Shown piece by piece: positions 35,714 to 48,797 of a DNA stretch of 64,000 bases. Both the position numbers and the translations under genes were made by a program. How positions within the stretch are numbered: the stretch's first letter is position 1; every line of letters starts with the position of its first letter. The notes beneath the pieces are model-generated. The model worked only from the letters and a program-made list of their open reading frames with translations, was not told the origin of the DNA and searched no databases. Source of the stretch: Trichosphaerium sp. ATCC 40318 (Eukaryota > Discosea > Flabellinia > Trichosidae); contig JALMLS010000397.1 of the NCBI GenBank assembly GCA_038496445.1, forward strand, positions 328,590 to 392,589, read 5' to 3'.

Positions 35714-38011
35714 TTATGTGGGCGTTACAAGGGACATTGGAGAAAATCCCATCCATACATACAATCCCAAAATCACCGGTTCTACGTAATCCATGATTGC
35801 AACACGTGTCAAGTTGATAGAAAACCACCAATACGATAAAACACCCCAATTCTCTTTAGCCAACGCCCTAGCAATACTATTAGCTACAATCAATAGGGTT
35901 TTATAGTACTTGGCTGCTTCTATAGCGAAAACGCGGAACCTGTCAACTATTGTATGTCAGCTAGTTATTGATGATGAGAAATGTACCAGGTATGCCCAAT
36001 TCATAATTGATAGACCTCACAATATTCGTGTTACGCATAAATAAAAGAAGCTCTCTTGGTAGATCGTTGACTGCTTTTTTAGCACCGCTCACCTAAGGTA
36101 ATAAGACAAAAGCTTTCTGTAAGAAGTTTCAACATACAACTTTATCATACTGTGCTTTTTCTTCTGCCGTCAAAGATCCTGTCTTAAGTTTTGATCGTAA
36201 TTTACCATACGTACTCCTATAACTATGTCTTTAATGCGTACATTTTAACCGTCGTACCCTTTCGGTCGCTTCATAAAAATAGCGCCAACAGCGAACCTCC
36301 AATGTGGGAATCCGAGCGCTTTACTATACTTTGCTGTACCCTCTATGTCATTGAGTACATAAGACTATACATATGATACCGTTAGTGTCGCCAAGTATTG
36401 TTACAACTACTCACGGTATAAAGGTTTGTTAGATTCTCTCTTATCTCTGTAGACAGCTCTTGATATAGTCCATGATCTAGAAAAATTACCTGGTGTGAAG
36501 TAAAAAAACAGAATTCTTTTTGAGTGCTTGATGTGAGTTCACCTGTGCTTTGCCATTTACTTTACGAACCAAAATATTACCAGGATGAGGGTCAGCGTGT
36601 AGAAACCCTTTTGAATTTGTTCAGTAAATAATAAGTGTTAAATCCGTACCATGCTGAAAGACCTGCTCTGCTACACCTTTCATCATCTTTGTAAGTGCTT
36701 CTTTAACTGATATTCCCTGCGCATTCAAAGCCTCAGCGTCTGTAATCTTAACTCCTTCCACGTATTCCATAGTTAATACATGCTGGAAAGTTTTAATGAA
36801 GTGAGTTTAAAAGTGAAGGTTATACTTTTGTTGTTAGCGATTGATAGACCTTTGGTACATAATAATCTGGATTATTACCAAAATTCTCTCTAGCACGAGT
36901 TCCGTTTCTCCCTTCATTCTCAAAATCTAGTATTGGGATTAATGACTGTTATTTCATGTGTGTACATACCCAACTCTTGATACAACGCTTTTTCAACCTC
37001 TTCAATCATCGATAATGTCTCAATCTCAGGAAATTTAAACTTGAATAGGAGCATAAACAGCTTTAGCGCGATCATCTCACCACGGAAATTAAATGCCACT
37101 GATGGGTATTGCAACTTTATTGCAACCTGTGTGCCATCAAGTAGGCGCCCACGGTGAACTTGCCTGATAGAGTGTCAACATGACAATAGCAATACCAAAA
37201 AGAACTAACGCAATGCTGGCTGCAGCAACAGCTTCAGGTTCTATTGATGCAAATAAATCAGTGTATGGTACGCCAAAATCTTGTATGAACGTTTGTTGTA
37301 GTTCGTCAATGGTGACAGCTGGCACAGAATCATAAAGCACCTGTCAAAAAATTAGGCACATTATTGACACCAGCATACATACCTTTAAAGTGCTTGTCCA
37401 TTCTTTTGTTAGCGTAACGTTAGCGCTAAGCATTACTTGACCAATTTTTATGTACAATCCCCCATTTTTGAGGCACAGTCGAAGTACACGCTCGGCGGAA
37501 CGAGTGTTAAACTACATATCAGTTAACGGCGTATTTTAAGCGTATTTACGTCGGATAGAGCTTGTTCGTAGTCCTTTGATGCTTTGTCTGGGTTTTTCCA
37601 TTCTGTAAGCTCTAAGTCTCCTGCAATTACACCCAACTGTATGATAGTAAGCAATAGTACAATTAGGCAGTGTTGTAAATTTAATTTCGCGTGTGGTATT
37701 ACGTACGGCGTACAAGGCTCTACTCACGCGCGTAACACCACTTGCGAGCTGTTTAGCCGGTGTAACAATAGACCGGTTACCAAATTGCTCCCAAGCGTAG
37801 AGAGCAATGGCACTGGTTGCTGCAAGTCCAAGAACAGGTGCGAGCCCTATGTTATGGTTATTGACAAAGCAAAAAATACATTCGTACACCGTGTGTTTCT
37901 TGTTTCAGTGGCAGTTTTAACACCGTCAGAAGTACGGGATGAGTAGCAGCGGGATCCAGGTTTATACCTAGACCTGTTAGCTCGGGTGTGAACTCGTGCC
38001 AAACGCCACAT
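35714..38011 (-). CDS. ABC1/ADCK (UbiB-type) atypical kinase, probably mitochondrial
   Basis: About nine exons, minus strand, start 38011, stop TAA 35716-35714. The N-terminus (MWRLARVHTRANRSRYKPGS) is basic and Ser/Arg rich, as in a mitochondrial presequence, followed by a hydrophobic segment (APVLGLAATSAIALYAW). ABC1 motifs follow: NGGLYIKIGQVM; the Ala-rich AAASIAQVHRG loop; VAIKLQYP with the catalytic lysine; HGFLHADPHPGNILV; and LDHGLYQEL in place of a canonical DFG. A C-terminal hydrophobic segment (GLYVWMGFSPM) may be a second membrane contact. The family acts on coenzyme Q biosynthesis or mitochondrial lipid homeostasis as an atypical ATPase/kinase. It resembles the ADCK1/ADCK5 group more than COQ8, but I did not test this. 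Confidence 0.85.
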
Positions 38012-38258
38012 TTCTGGTGTAGTGACTTAAATTAGTACACAAAACACGTTTGTCACGTGTTTTGAAAAAGAAGACGGAATACCAAAAGAACAAGTAACAA
38101 TAAAGTTCCATCAGTTATTTAGGTACTCAACTTCTTTCTGGGCTACATTTTCCCGTTACAACTATAAAACCTGTTTAATACTTTTGATCTTTAACTTAAA
38201 TACACCAATTTCTTACTGAGCTAATTGTAAACAGCTTTGCATGAATCCGCGTTAACAA
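38012..38258. promoter_or_regulatory. Divergent promoter between ABC1 kinase and zinc-cluster factor
   Basis: A gap of 247 bp lies between divergent ATGs. It contains CACGTG within a longer palindrome-like stretch (AAAACACGTTTGTCACGTGTTTT near 38041-38063) that could be a bHLH/bZIP-type site. Called from geometry and the palindrome only. Confidence 0.45.
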
Positions 38259-40365
38259 ATGTCTTCAGAGCCACCTGTGAAGAAGAGAAAGCTCGCAAAC
38301 TCTACAGTTGGCTTGGCGGCCATTGCGTGTGCTGCATGCCGAAAGAAGCACTACAAGTGCGATAAGAAGCTTCCAAGCTGTAGTCATTGTTTAAAATGCA
38401 ATCGAAAGTGCGAGTACCTCATGCCACGCAAACGGGGACCTAAGAAAGGTACAACATTATTGATTTCACAATTTCTCTCTGAATTGCTAACATACAATAA
38501 GTAAACAAACAGGGTGACCTTGCCGAGCGTATAAAGCAGCTTGAAAACCAATTAAAACAACAAAAAGTAGAATCAGATTATTACAAACAACTTGTTACAA
38601 CAAACGGCGCCTGTCAGCAACGCGTGGTATCGCTACAACATCAACGTCGCGGTGTTAACTTGGTACGGAATTATTGCGAATTGCTGGTGGTGCTATCGTT
38701 CTACAAACATTTTCTCGGCATAAAACACCAACGTTGCGGCGGAACTTTTATCCTAAGTATGTTTTTCTCCACAGGCAGCTGCAGCAGATGCCTATGGCTA
38801 CATGCAATGTTTCTTGGGACCACAAAACGTGTATCCAACGCCTACGCTCAAGTTTCCGCAAGTAATTTTTGATGACCTCTTTTCCAAAGCAGGTAGTGTC
38901 ACTGCCAAAACAAAAAACCTCTGACACGATCTGTAGTTACGCGTGATAACATGCAAATCTATGCAATGATGGCTTTTGGGGCACTGTTACGCGGTAATAG
39001 CGCAGAGGCTACTGAGTACTACAACACATCAATCCAAATGGCTGACAGACTTTTTGACCAACCATGTTACACAACAGCAGGTATGATCAATAGCCTGAAT
39101 GCGACTAATTTTGCAATGTAGTGGGTTGTTTAATTATTGCTTTATATCAGCTAGCAGCCTGTAAAACGACGAGCAGAAAGTACCTTGTAATTGCTGACTC
39201 TATGTGCAGCTACATGCAGAATACTGGTATAGATAAAGGAGGTACAAGACTCTTACCTCGTAACAATCACTTGATAACAATTTCGCAAAGAGTACGATGA
39301 CCAACCTATAATTGCGATATCCGCAAAGTTATACAAGGCAGTCTGTGAAAGAGCGTTGCCAAGGAGTGAATGGACTGAAGACTACACTAAAGTAAGTTAA
39401 TAGGCTATCACCAAACACATTTATTAACACTGTTGCAGACTTTACCGAAGCAAATAGAAAAAATGACTCAATATCAAGATGCCACTAATGGAAGCAAGAA
39501 AGTCGCTGTTGAAGCTCTCCAAAGTATAGTATTACTGACAGCCGCCTACGTACCGTGCATATATTGCTGTCACTTGTTTATTTACCGCTGCGCAGATTAA
39601 GATAGAAGTAAGAGGAGCGCAAAAATTTGGCACTCCATTTAGCATTGATCTAATACAACGTTGTGTTAGTATGCTGGATAACGCAGATAAAGTTATTGCA
39701 AGCGTAGAGCATATGAATCCGTACTTGAGGTAACCTCATTTTTTTTTTTATTTGATTGTGCCGCTCACACCGCTGTAGACCGTGGTTGAGTAGTGCCAAA
39801 GCCTTGTTCTATTTACAAATAGGCAACGAGCACATGAGTAGACTCGCAGCGGACTCTACCACAGAACAGATTGAAGTGATGACGGCTGTAAATAATTTAT
39901 CAATTTCTCCATTCATAGCGCTTGCAGTGCACGAGACGTATACTGTGCATAAACACTACAATGATCTAGACATGATGAGCAGAGATGAGGGAATACTTGA
40001 GGCAGTCGCCAGGATGTTGCCAGTTGGTAACACTATACTAGCAGTGCGTTGGAATGCACCCTTCCAAAAGGGTCTTTTTCTTTGTTTAATTTATTTAAAG
40101 TATTTATTTGTTTTGCGCCAAGGCTGTACGCAGTGGCCAGGAAATACGCTCACCAATTGGTGTACTCAACCGCCTCATCAATACAGAATCCATCTCGGTG
40201 CCTTCATCACCAGATCTGTCCTTAACGGAGGATCCTCCAGAAGCTGTGGAATTGTTCCCATTGCCAAATGATAGCACACTTGATTTGCGGCTGAATGCAG
40301 GCAGCGAACCAGAACAGTTTTATACTCTAGACGCACCACAAAATGAAAACTTACTGTACTTTTGA
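38259..40365 (+). CDS. Zn2Cys6 zinc-cluster transcription factor
   Basis: Multi-exon plus-strand gene ending TGA at 40363-40365. The N-terminus has a basic patch (PPVKKRKLA) and a binuclear zinc cluster with spacing C-x2-C-x6-C-x6-C-x2-C-x6-C (CAACRKKHYKCDKKLPSC then SHC and CEY), plus one extra Cys inside the last loop. A coiled-coil dimerisation segment follows (AERIKQLENQLKQQKVES). The remaining few hundred residues are helical and resemble the fungal-type middle homology region (for example DNADKVIASVEHMNP), ending in an acidic C-terminus that could activate transcription. Gal4-type proteins bind CGG-containing DNA sites. The family is dominated by fungi, with scattered members in amoebae and other protists. 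It shares a promoter region with the ABC1 kinase. Confidence 0.8.
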
Positions 40366-40859
40366 TAACCTTTGTAAATATATCCACAACCATAGAAAAT
40401 ATGGGTACAAACACATCCCTTTGTTGCTGTTAACACAATCACAAACGGCGAAGCAACCCCCACAAATGTCCATTTGTTTTTATTACCCTTTTGATATTCA
40501 CACTCTAGCGACACGAATATGGAGGCGTACAACGTCAATAAAAATAGGCGTGTAACATAATATAAGGCTTTTTTTTTTTTGTGCTTGGCATGTTGGCTGG
40601 AACGCGCCCCATAGGGCAGCAAGTGAATAAAAGACAAACTTGCAACGCATCACGTTTTTTTTTTTTCTGTGCCAGACTTTTTTCTGTTTGAACGTAAAGA
40701 AATTTTGGCAAAATACCACATTAAACTGCCAAATTACAAAGCTGGCCACGCAAGCATTCACATCAAACATAACCAGCGAACTGGTGCACGCTTTAGGGCG
40801 GTCACACATCAATTGTTATTAATTTTTTTGGGTTTTTTTTGTATTTGTAGCAAAGCGGC
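40366..40859. other. Intergenic with possible 5' UTR intron
   Basis: It contains several T-runs and no supported gene. Just before the ROCO kinase start, a pyrimidine-rich tract ends TTTGTAG at 40850, nine bases upstream of the ATG. That is what a 3' splice site of a 5' UTR intron would look like. Overlapping open frames on both strands at 40320-40880 show no motif. Confidence 0.4.
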
Positions 40860-43800
40860 ATGGCCAGGAAAAGCTTAGATATCTCGCAAGAGGTACCGCC
40901 ATGGTTTAACAACATTAAAGCAAACCCAACAAAAACTCTGGATCTGAACGCTATTTACTGCGTTCACGAAGCAGAGAGGCAGATCAAAAAGGATACAAAG
41001 GGAACGCAGACGAGTTTTATGGGCTTTCCCAGCGACTTTATTGCTCCGTTCTGCGCACATCTGAGAGAAGACCAAACAATTGAACATTTGAACCTGGAAG
41101 GCGTCAATTTTAACATACATGGTATCAAAAAACTTGGAGACGCGCTCCAACATAATTCTACGCTACGTAAGCTAAATCTGAAGCACAACAACCTACCAGC
41201 CGTGGAAATACATAAATTTGTCACCAAGCTCGCCCAACACAATTTTACTCTATGTGAATGTATAATGGAGGAAGAACCAGACAAAGAAGAGGAGTTTACA
41301 AAAGCTTGCGAGTCATACGAATCGTTCACCCTTAACACTGTTTGGGGTGGCATGACAGGCGGAACATCTCATGTTGACCCTCAAAAACTCTATGATCACG
41401 CGTTGGATGAACTACAGATAGTCCTTGAAGGCAATAGGACCTATGTCAATGTACGTTAACAGTGAAAAACCAAAAAAAAAAAAAAAAACAAAAAAAATCA
41501 GAAGCAAACAGTCTTTTTTCCCTTTTTAACCTTTTGGGAACTCCCTTCTTTTTTGCTTTTTTTTCACGTGCTTATTATTTTTCATAGACGCGACATAACG
41601 GTGGAGATAAGGTGGTTCTACCCAATAGGGGTAGACCTTCTTCAAATACAATTGCGTCCCTCTTGAGATCATTAGTTGTACGCTTTTAATGTTTGATTCT
41701 AATGTGCCATCTCTTTCGGGCGCCTACATGACAATTTTAACTCTTTTTTTTGTAGACCACCAACATACGCGTTCTTGAATTTGAGAACACAGAGTTACCA
41801 GTACCATTGCCACCAGAGATTGGTTTATTAAGTTCACTTGAAGAACTGAGGATAATAAAATGTGGATTGAAAAAGCTACCGAACACTATTGGCTTTTTAT
41901 CTAAACTCAAGATTTTGAACTTGGCGGGCAATTATCTTACGCAGCTACCTGATGCCTTTGCTTTACTCACGAACTTGGTCAAAGTATCTGTGCGCGACAA
42001 TGAAGGATTAGCCGACTTGCCTCTTAGTCTCGTTCAATCAGAAAAACTTAAAGTTTGCATGACTCAAAAATGTTCCTTGAAGGCACTTGGCGGTCTTCCT
42101 AGTGAAGTTAAGAAAGATAATACTGGCGAAAAGCTTTTGGGGTATATGCGCGGGTTGTATAAGGGAAAGAGATACGTGAATCGCTGTAAGCTTATGTTTG
42201 TTGGAGACGGTAACGTTGGTAAAACTTCGCTTGGTACGCAGTTTGTTTTTTTTGGTTTTTTTTTTTAATTTCTTTTACAACGTACTTACTTTGTACAGTG
42301 TCTTCTTTGAAAAAACTTGTCAGTTACGGCAAAAAAGCAGCAAGGAAAGTGTCGAAGAAAAAGCTAGTCCAGGACCAAGTAACTCCGTCGTATAACAATA
42401 TCGCAACTGATGGCATTGATATTCACTTGTTACCGATGGTTGCGAGCGTTAAATATAGTCCACCAGACGAGAAGAAGATTTATTTTTCGTTATGGGATTT
42501 TGCGGGTGCGTTGGGAGGCATTTTGAGATGTTTTTGAATTTTTTTTCACACCCCAAATCTTGAAAAAAGGGGTTGGTGAACAATTATTTTTTAATTCGTT
42601 GAAACTATACCCAAATGACGCCAATTTATTTTTATTGTCATAATATTATTGGTGGCATCATGTTATAACTTCTGTAGCTTAGTTTGTTTTATTTTTGTCG
42701 CTGGAATTTCGTCTGACATTTCGTTAGGACAAGAAATTTACTACGCAACGCATCAGTTCTTTTTGAGCGACAGGGCAGTTTATTTAGTTTGTATGAAGAG
42801 TACAGCTGATGAAAACGAGTTGAGTAGGGTTGAATATTGGCTTCAATCAATTCAAGCCAGGGCACCTAAAGCTCCAACGTTTCTAGTGTGTACGTTACAG
42901 GGCTCAATTTTTTTTTTGTTGGTGGAATTCTACAAAAAAACTTTTTATTTTTGTAGCGGAGTTGCGCTAACTGAAATGCTGTTTAGGCTCTCATTTGGAT
43001 AATAAGATATGTACGAAACAATATTTGAAGGACCTAAGAGCTAAGCTCAGCGCACGTTTTGGCGTACGATTCAAGTCTAATCTTGTTGGCCTTCACTTCA
43101 TTTCGAACGAAACTTTGAAGGGTGTAGCCGGTACGTCTCATTGTTTCTATTCAACGAAAATTACAGTTATTGTGCTGCTCATCGAAAGTTTTAAACTGAT
43201 CAATCTTTTGTAGACCTTAAATCAGCTATCATCAAAACCTGTACAAATGCCAAATACAAGCGCAAATGTGGTATTGAAGAAGAGCGTCCTACGTCGTGGC
43301 TACGTTTAGAAGAAGCATCTAAAGGTCTCGCTGCTACATCACCAGTTCCAGTTATTCTGTATAAGGTAATAATAACGCAATTTGCGGATTTACAAAAAAA
43401 GCAACCTAACGTTGGTTGTTATTGTAGAATTGGGAAAAGAGAGCTCTGGACTCTTGCGGTTTTGATACAAAAGAGGAAGTAGCGCTTGCTACAAAGTTTT
43501 TGCATGATACCGGCGCCATTGTACGCGAAAACTTTTGTTTTTGAAAACGCTTCTTGTTCCCCCTTTACGCGTTCAGCAAATTGAAGGTGACCTAGGTTTA
43601 CTTTGACGAGCAAGAGTCGGGTCTGAGTGAGCATGTTATTCTAGACTCAGCCTGGCTTACGTCGGTATTCGCCACAGTGGTAACAATGAAGTCGAATATG
43701 GTTCGTGGCGGTATTCTTAACCACAGGGTACGTAATGGGACGGTTTCCGGAAGAGTTTACAACAAGCTAAAAGTTTTTTCTTTCAGGACTTGGGCCATAT

Positions 43801-46662
43801 TTGGAAGCTACCTTTGTTTCCACCTGAGATTCATCCCTTCCTCCTTGCCACACTGGAGAAATTCGATTTATTGCATAGACTTGAAGGAAATGCAATTAAC
43901 AATATTGATATGCTTCGTGCAAGCCAAAACCTTGGTAATGTATCTGACTTGCTTGGTTTTGATAATTTCATGCGCTTGGACGGGTTTTCGGTACTGCCAC
44001 AATTTTTAAAGCCTTTCATGCACTGTTTTTTATTTTTTGACACATTTTAGGGTGATCAAGTGGTTGCTGGCTCGTTGATATCACCAAGCGTTGCTCCTAT
44101 AGAGAATCAAGGAAGAAGTTTAATTCCATGCCTACTACGAGATACACCTCCAAAGCGAGATGCCATCGAAGCTGTATGTAAAAGAGCTATCCTTCTATTT
44201 TTCTTTTTTCCACAAAGATTGATTGTGACGTTTCCATAGGCGTTTCCTTCTGACGTTGACACTGCAACACAATTGAACCGGGTTTACACACTCTCATTCT
44301 TGCCTAATGGCTTTTTTGAGCGCCTGATGGTGCGCTTACTTCACTCGCACTGGGAAGCAAAGGTATACCTTTTTTGCCACACAAAACTTGGACCCAGTTT
44401 TCTTATGTAAATTTTAGATTTTTTGGCGTTTCGGTATTGTCTTGGAAAAGGAAGGGTCACGTTTATTCTTAAAGCTCATTAAAGAAGATGGAAGTTTCCG
44501 CATTGAAGTCTTTTTGCGTGGGCCGGACGGCTCTAAGATGGGACCGCTTATGGAGAGTATTGATACACTCATTAGCGATTGGCTTTCTGTTGACTTTAGC
44601 ATTTCAGTACCTTGTAATAATTGCATGGCAAACGGTCAACTTAATCCACACAACTTTGATATTAAAGGTATGTTGGTGGTCTTTAAACCAAACTGCTTTT
44701 CCTCTTGTGTAATTCATTCCTCTTACTCTCCTTTAGAACTCGAACTAGCTATTGGTAAAGGAAAAATGTTGGTCGTATGTCCACGTGACAAGCTTCCTGT
44801 CAGGGTAGATGCTTTAGTACCTGACTTGACTATGGGAGATATCTTATCAGATTCTATGAAAATCCCATTTCATACACTACAACTTACTACGGAGCTCGGT
44901 GTTGGTGGTTTTGCGGTTGTATATAAAGGATCATATAGGGGTAAAGATGTAGCAATCAAGAAGCTTACCATAACAGAGCACGATGAAGATAACGACACAC
45001 AGAGTCATACTAAAATTTTTGGTGAATTCCGACGTGAAGTCTGGCTAATGAGGTTCGCTCCTTTTCTCTTTTCTCTTTTCTCTTCCCTTTGATTTACTAA
45101 ACTCTGTTTTAGTCGTATATCTCATGAGAACATTGTATCACTTGTTGGCTGTTGTACTAGCCCTGACCCGTATTGTATGGTATTGGAGTTTATGGATGCT
45201 GGTGATTTATACGAGTTTGCTCATGGCCCAAGATATGAGACTGCCTCATGGGACTTATTGTTAAAATTAGCCCTGGATGTAGCTAAGGGTATGGAGTATA
45301 TGCACTCTTTAAATCCACCGATCATTCATCGTGATTTGAAGAGTCCTAACGTGCTTTTGACGAAGGTAACCTCAATTTCCCTTTTACCACTTCCATTTCT
45401 TTTTTATTGAATTGTTTCTTATCATGAGTAGCGTGGAGCACCACCTGGATTTATGACTGCCAAAGTAGCTGATTTTGGACTATCAAGAGGTCTATATTGG
45501 ACGAGTGGATATGTTGGGAAAGACGTTGATAATCCTGTTTGGTTAGCGCCTGAGGTTCGTGTTCTTGCTGAGAGCGCTTTTTTTATTTTGTTATTATTTT
45601 TCTTCTAACCCACTAAACAGGTAATCAAACGCAAACCTTACAGTGAAAAAGTTGATGTATACGCCTTTGGAGTAATTTTGTGGGAGCTTTCATCAGGGAA
45701 AGAGTTTTTTGGAGAGTGCAAATTTTTTTCTGAGGTTGAGAACCGAGTTTTGGCTGGTGAACGTCCTCTCGTACCTGAAACTGCACCAGTTTATATAAGC
45801 GTTATAACTCAAGGTAAGTAGCATCGTAATCTTAGTGTAAGACAGAACTTCAAAGCTTTTAAAGCTATGAGTCCATTTGTCAGCCTTTTTCAAGTTTTTG
45901 TTTCTTACATCTCTTCTTAGCTTGTTGGGACGAGGACCCTAATAACAGGCCTTCTTTTAAATCAATTACAACTGCAATTGAAACAAAAGAACCACCACGC
46001 ATCACAGAGCCGCCAAAAGTGAAGTTTAGTGCAAACTATGATCCTCGACCACAGACGAAAGCAGAAGCGAGACGTGGTTCTGTGCAACTCAAAAGTGCAC
46101 CGCGTCAAACAAAATCGCGTACCTACTCTCACAGTGGTGGTATGCGCAGTGCTTCTTACGGTTCTGCATTAGCGTCTAGCGCACCTCAACAAAGCCCTGC
46201 TGCTTTCGAACCTGGCAAATACAATGGGTGCGCTTCCTTTTTGTTATTGGTCTTTTTTTTTTTTGTTCTTCGCTTTTTTCACGTGTAGTCCAACTAACTT
46301 GACAAAGATACCGTCCACCCGCAAATCAAAGATTCACAATTCAAATGACTAGATCCGCTGATTTTCAAAAAGCAAAACGACCTGCCAAGAGGTACGTGAG
46401 GGGGACAGTTAACTGAATTTTTTTTTATCATTTATTTTATTTTATTTATCTAACTCATTTGGTAGGCAAACCATGCCCAATTTTCCGACTAAAGGGCTAC
46501 CTACACCGCCACTACCAAAAAGACCACCTAATAGATATAACTCTACCCCCATTCGCGCAGCCGGTGTATGTGTGCACTTTTTACTTTTTATTTTGTTGCT
46601 TATATCTCTTTGTAGCCTGCAGAAGCTGGAAAGGCAGCCCAAAACTCTCACCCAATGTATAA
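40860..46662 (+). CDS. ROCO protein: LRR - Roc GTPase - COR - TKL kinase (LRRK-like)
   Basis: About 20 exons, near 1,350 residues, start MARKSLDISQ at 40860. An RI-type leucine-rich segment comes first (HLNLEGVNFN, KLNLKHNNLPA). Canonical LRRs follow after 41757 (PPEIGLLSSLEELRIIKC). The Roc GTPase has P-loop GDGNVGKTSL near 42210, a TDGIDI switch segment, WDFAGQE (the G3 motif, split by a 215-bp intron) and VCSHLD in place of THLD. The COR region includes DEQESGLSEHVILDSAWL. The kinase is intact: GVGGFAVVYKG, VAIKK, HRDLKSPNVLL, VADFGLSRG, WLAPEV and CWDEDPNNRPSF. The tail is Ser/Pro/Lys rich and probably disordered. ROCO proteins couple a dimeric GTPase to a kinase and are abundant in dictyostelid amoebae; the animal relative is LRRK2. 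Targets are unknown. The gene ends with TAA at 46660-46662; the last splice is the least certain junction. Confidence 0.88.
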
Positions 46663-48797
46663 ACCAAGAATGTAATGTAAACAAACTGTACAACTAAAAT
46701 AAATGTAACACTGAGCATAACAATGTCCCACATGATTTATTAGATATCACAATGGGTGCTTTGCTTTATTAACGCTATCAGAAGAATTGGTCTTTTTTAG
46801 GGTAAGGCAATAAACAATTAGCGAGTTACAACCATCAAACAAAAGGTGAGGCGTAACAGACAAGCTGAGAAAAAACTGAGAATGTCTCACCGAAACGAAT
46901 CATTGGACATTGCTAACATACTGCATGTAGGAGTGTGCAAGGTATAATGCTATTAGAAAAGAGGGAAGGTTGTAGGAGCTGCGGTTGGGCGTGGTAATGT
47001 TGTCGGCGCTACAGTTGTAGGTATAACCATTCGACAAATATATATGTCAGCCTTCACGTGAGACACTGTCCAATCTTCGTCAGCCTCATCTCGTTTTGTC
47101 TTTAAGAATAAAAGTTAAGTTGGACACAAACCTGGGAATATACGCAAGTGTTTGTACAGGACACAGTGAGGTATGCACACAATATTTCGGGATTTCTGAA
47201 ACTGCCCCTTTGGTTCTTGATTGTTGTTTTCCTCAAGCACAAGCTGCTTATGTCTATTGTTTGACTCAGAATATAACGAAATGGTCGTTGCATGCCGCCT
47301 TTGATCATGCTGTATTGACTACCTTGAACCAATTTAATTTACTATGTACTAGTACGGTACATTACCGTCCTCACTGGCAAGCATCCAAATTATCGATGTT
47401 GAAATTCCGTGTGGCTAAGGGTACTCGTGTTATACCACGTATGACTTTCACGTAGCCCTTGATAAAGCAAGACAACACATAGTGCTATTTCTCATTTGTA
47501 GCAAATTTAAAGTGCTGATTGTCATAGACTTCCCTCTAGCAAAGTACCACTTGCGGAGTTTTACAATGGAAAAATGCAAAAAGTCCGTTCCTACAAAAGT
47601 CGATTAATCACAAATATGCAAAAATTGTCTTTCGACCTTAGAGCTACGGGCCACCACCAGCTCTAGACAAGACACCCATGGCCTTATTCACGCACTGTTT
47701 TCCAATCTAGCACGCGAGGTATCGTCAACCGGTCATTTGCAAGCAGATTGTTAATATACTTACGGGCGTTCGACGCGTGTATCCTGCTACCCCTGGTGAA
47801 ACAGGGCACTCTTGAGAGGACGTATTTGTACCACTGCGAACACCCAGTTTAACGCCCCCACTAACAAAATGGATTTAAAATCCTTTTATTGATCACTATT
47901 TTGATCAAAATTTAATTGTGGTTTTACCCATTCCTTCTAAAACTGTCCATAAGGTAGCCGTGGTGCATTTACGCATACTTGTTCGCATTTCGGATTTTAT
48001 ATGCGAATTTCGAGTTTAGTTCATGTATTGTGAAGCAGTGCAGTAAATTTCGAAAAGACTGAAAAATTGGTGGAATTCCACCAAAATAAAAAAAAAGTTA
48101 ATTACTTACAGACGCAGTATTTAGCGTTTTAACGTCCTCATTGTACACTATAACGCATTGCGCATGATTTAACGTTGATATGGGTCCCTACGTTCATTTG
48201 TCTGCTTGGTTAGTGAATAGTTTCATATTTTTTTCAGAAAATAGATGATAAATGTGCTCCGCACAATCAAAAGTGCGCAAAGATTCCACAAGGCCATTTA
48301 TATGATACGCAGTACTTGCTATATGATAATTTGCGAACCATCAATGTCACGAACAACGTAAAGAAAATCAATCGTCAGTATTGTACCTTCGTAGAGCGAG
48401 TATGAGGAAGCGTCATCGTCGCATTATACGCGCAGTAAATTTGCAGGCAAAGAAATCGAATAAAGTCTGTCTAACCTCACCAGTGCGTGTATTTCCTCAC
48501 AATAATGTAATAAACCCATTGTTAGGTCGTTTTACTCCTGTTTAACCGATTTCAGCAGCTAGTGCTGTAATAGTTGATTTAAAAGCGCTTCCACAAGCAC
48601 TAGCTACCAAAGCAACAGATACCACGCCGATACAATACCGTTGGGGAACTCTACGGAAATACGACCTGTAATAAGTTCATCAAACGTAGATTGGTGAAGC
48701 CTCGCACCAGTGAAATATTGGTGGCTATCTAAGACAGTCAAAAGTAGTCTGTACCGTTTTGCTTAGCTACGACACCAATATTTTATCACCAGCGTGT
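46663..48797. other. Gene-poor 2.1-kb interval with fragments
   Basis: No complete gene is supported. It holds a Thr/Pro-repeat fragment on the minus strand (46960-47035, listed separately), an open plus-strand frame 47096-47455 without an ATG or motif, and a 47-codon plus-strand ORF at 48402-48545 beginning MRKRHRRIIRAVNLQAKK. The last could be the final exon of an unrecognised gene. Long T- and A-runs and palindromic pieces lie between them. Confidence 0.4.
46960..47035 (-). pseudogene. Fragment of a Thr/Pro-repeat surface protein gene
   Basis: Read on the minus strand this gives VIPTTVAPTTLPRPTAAPTT, the same style of repeat as the stalks of the proteins at 32064-34857 and 52691-53712. 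I find no signal peptide exon, transmembrane exon or long frame attached. It looks like a relic, although an unrecognised small gene cannot be excluded. Confidence 0.35.
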
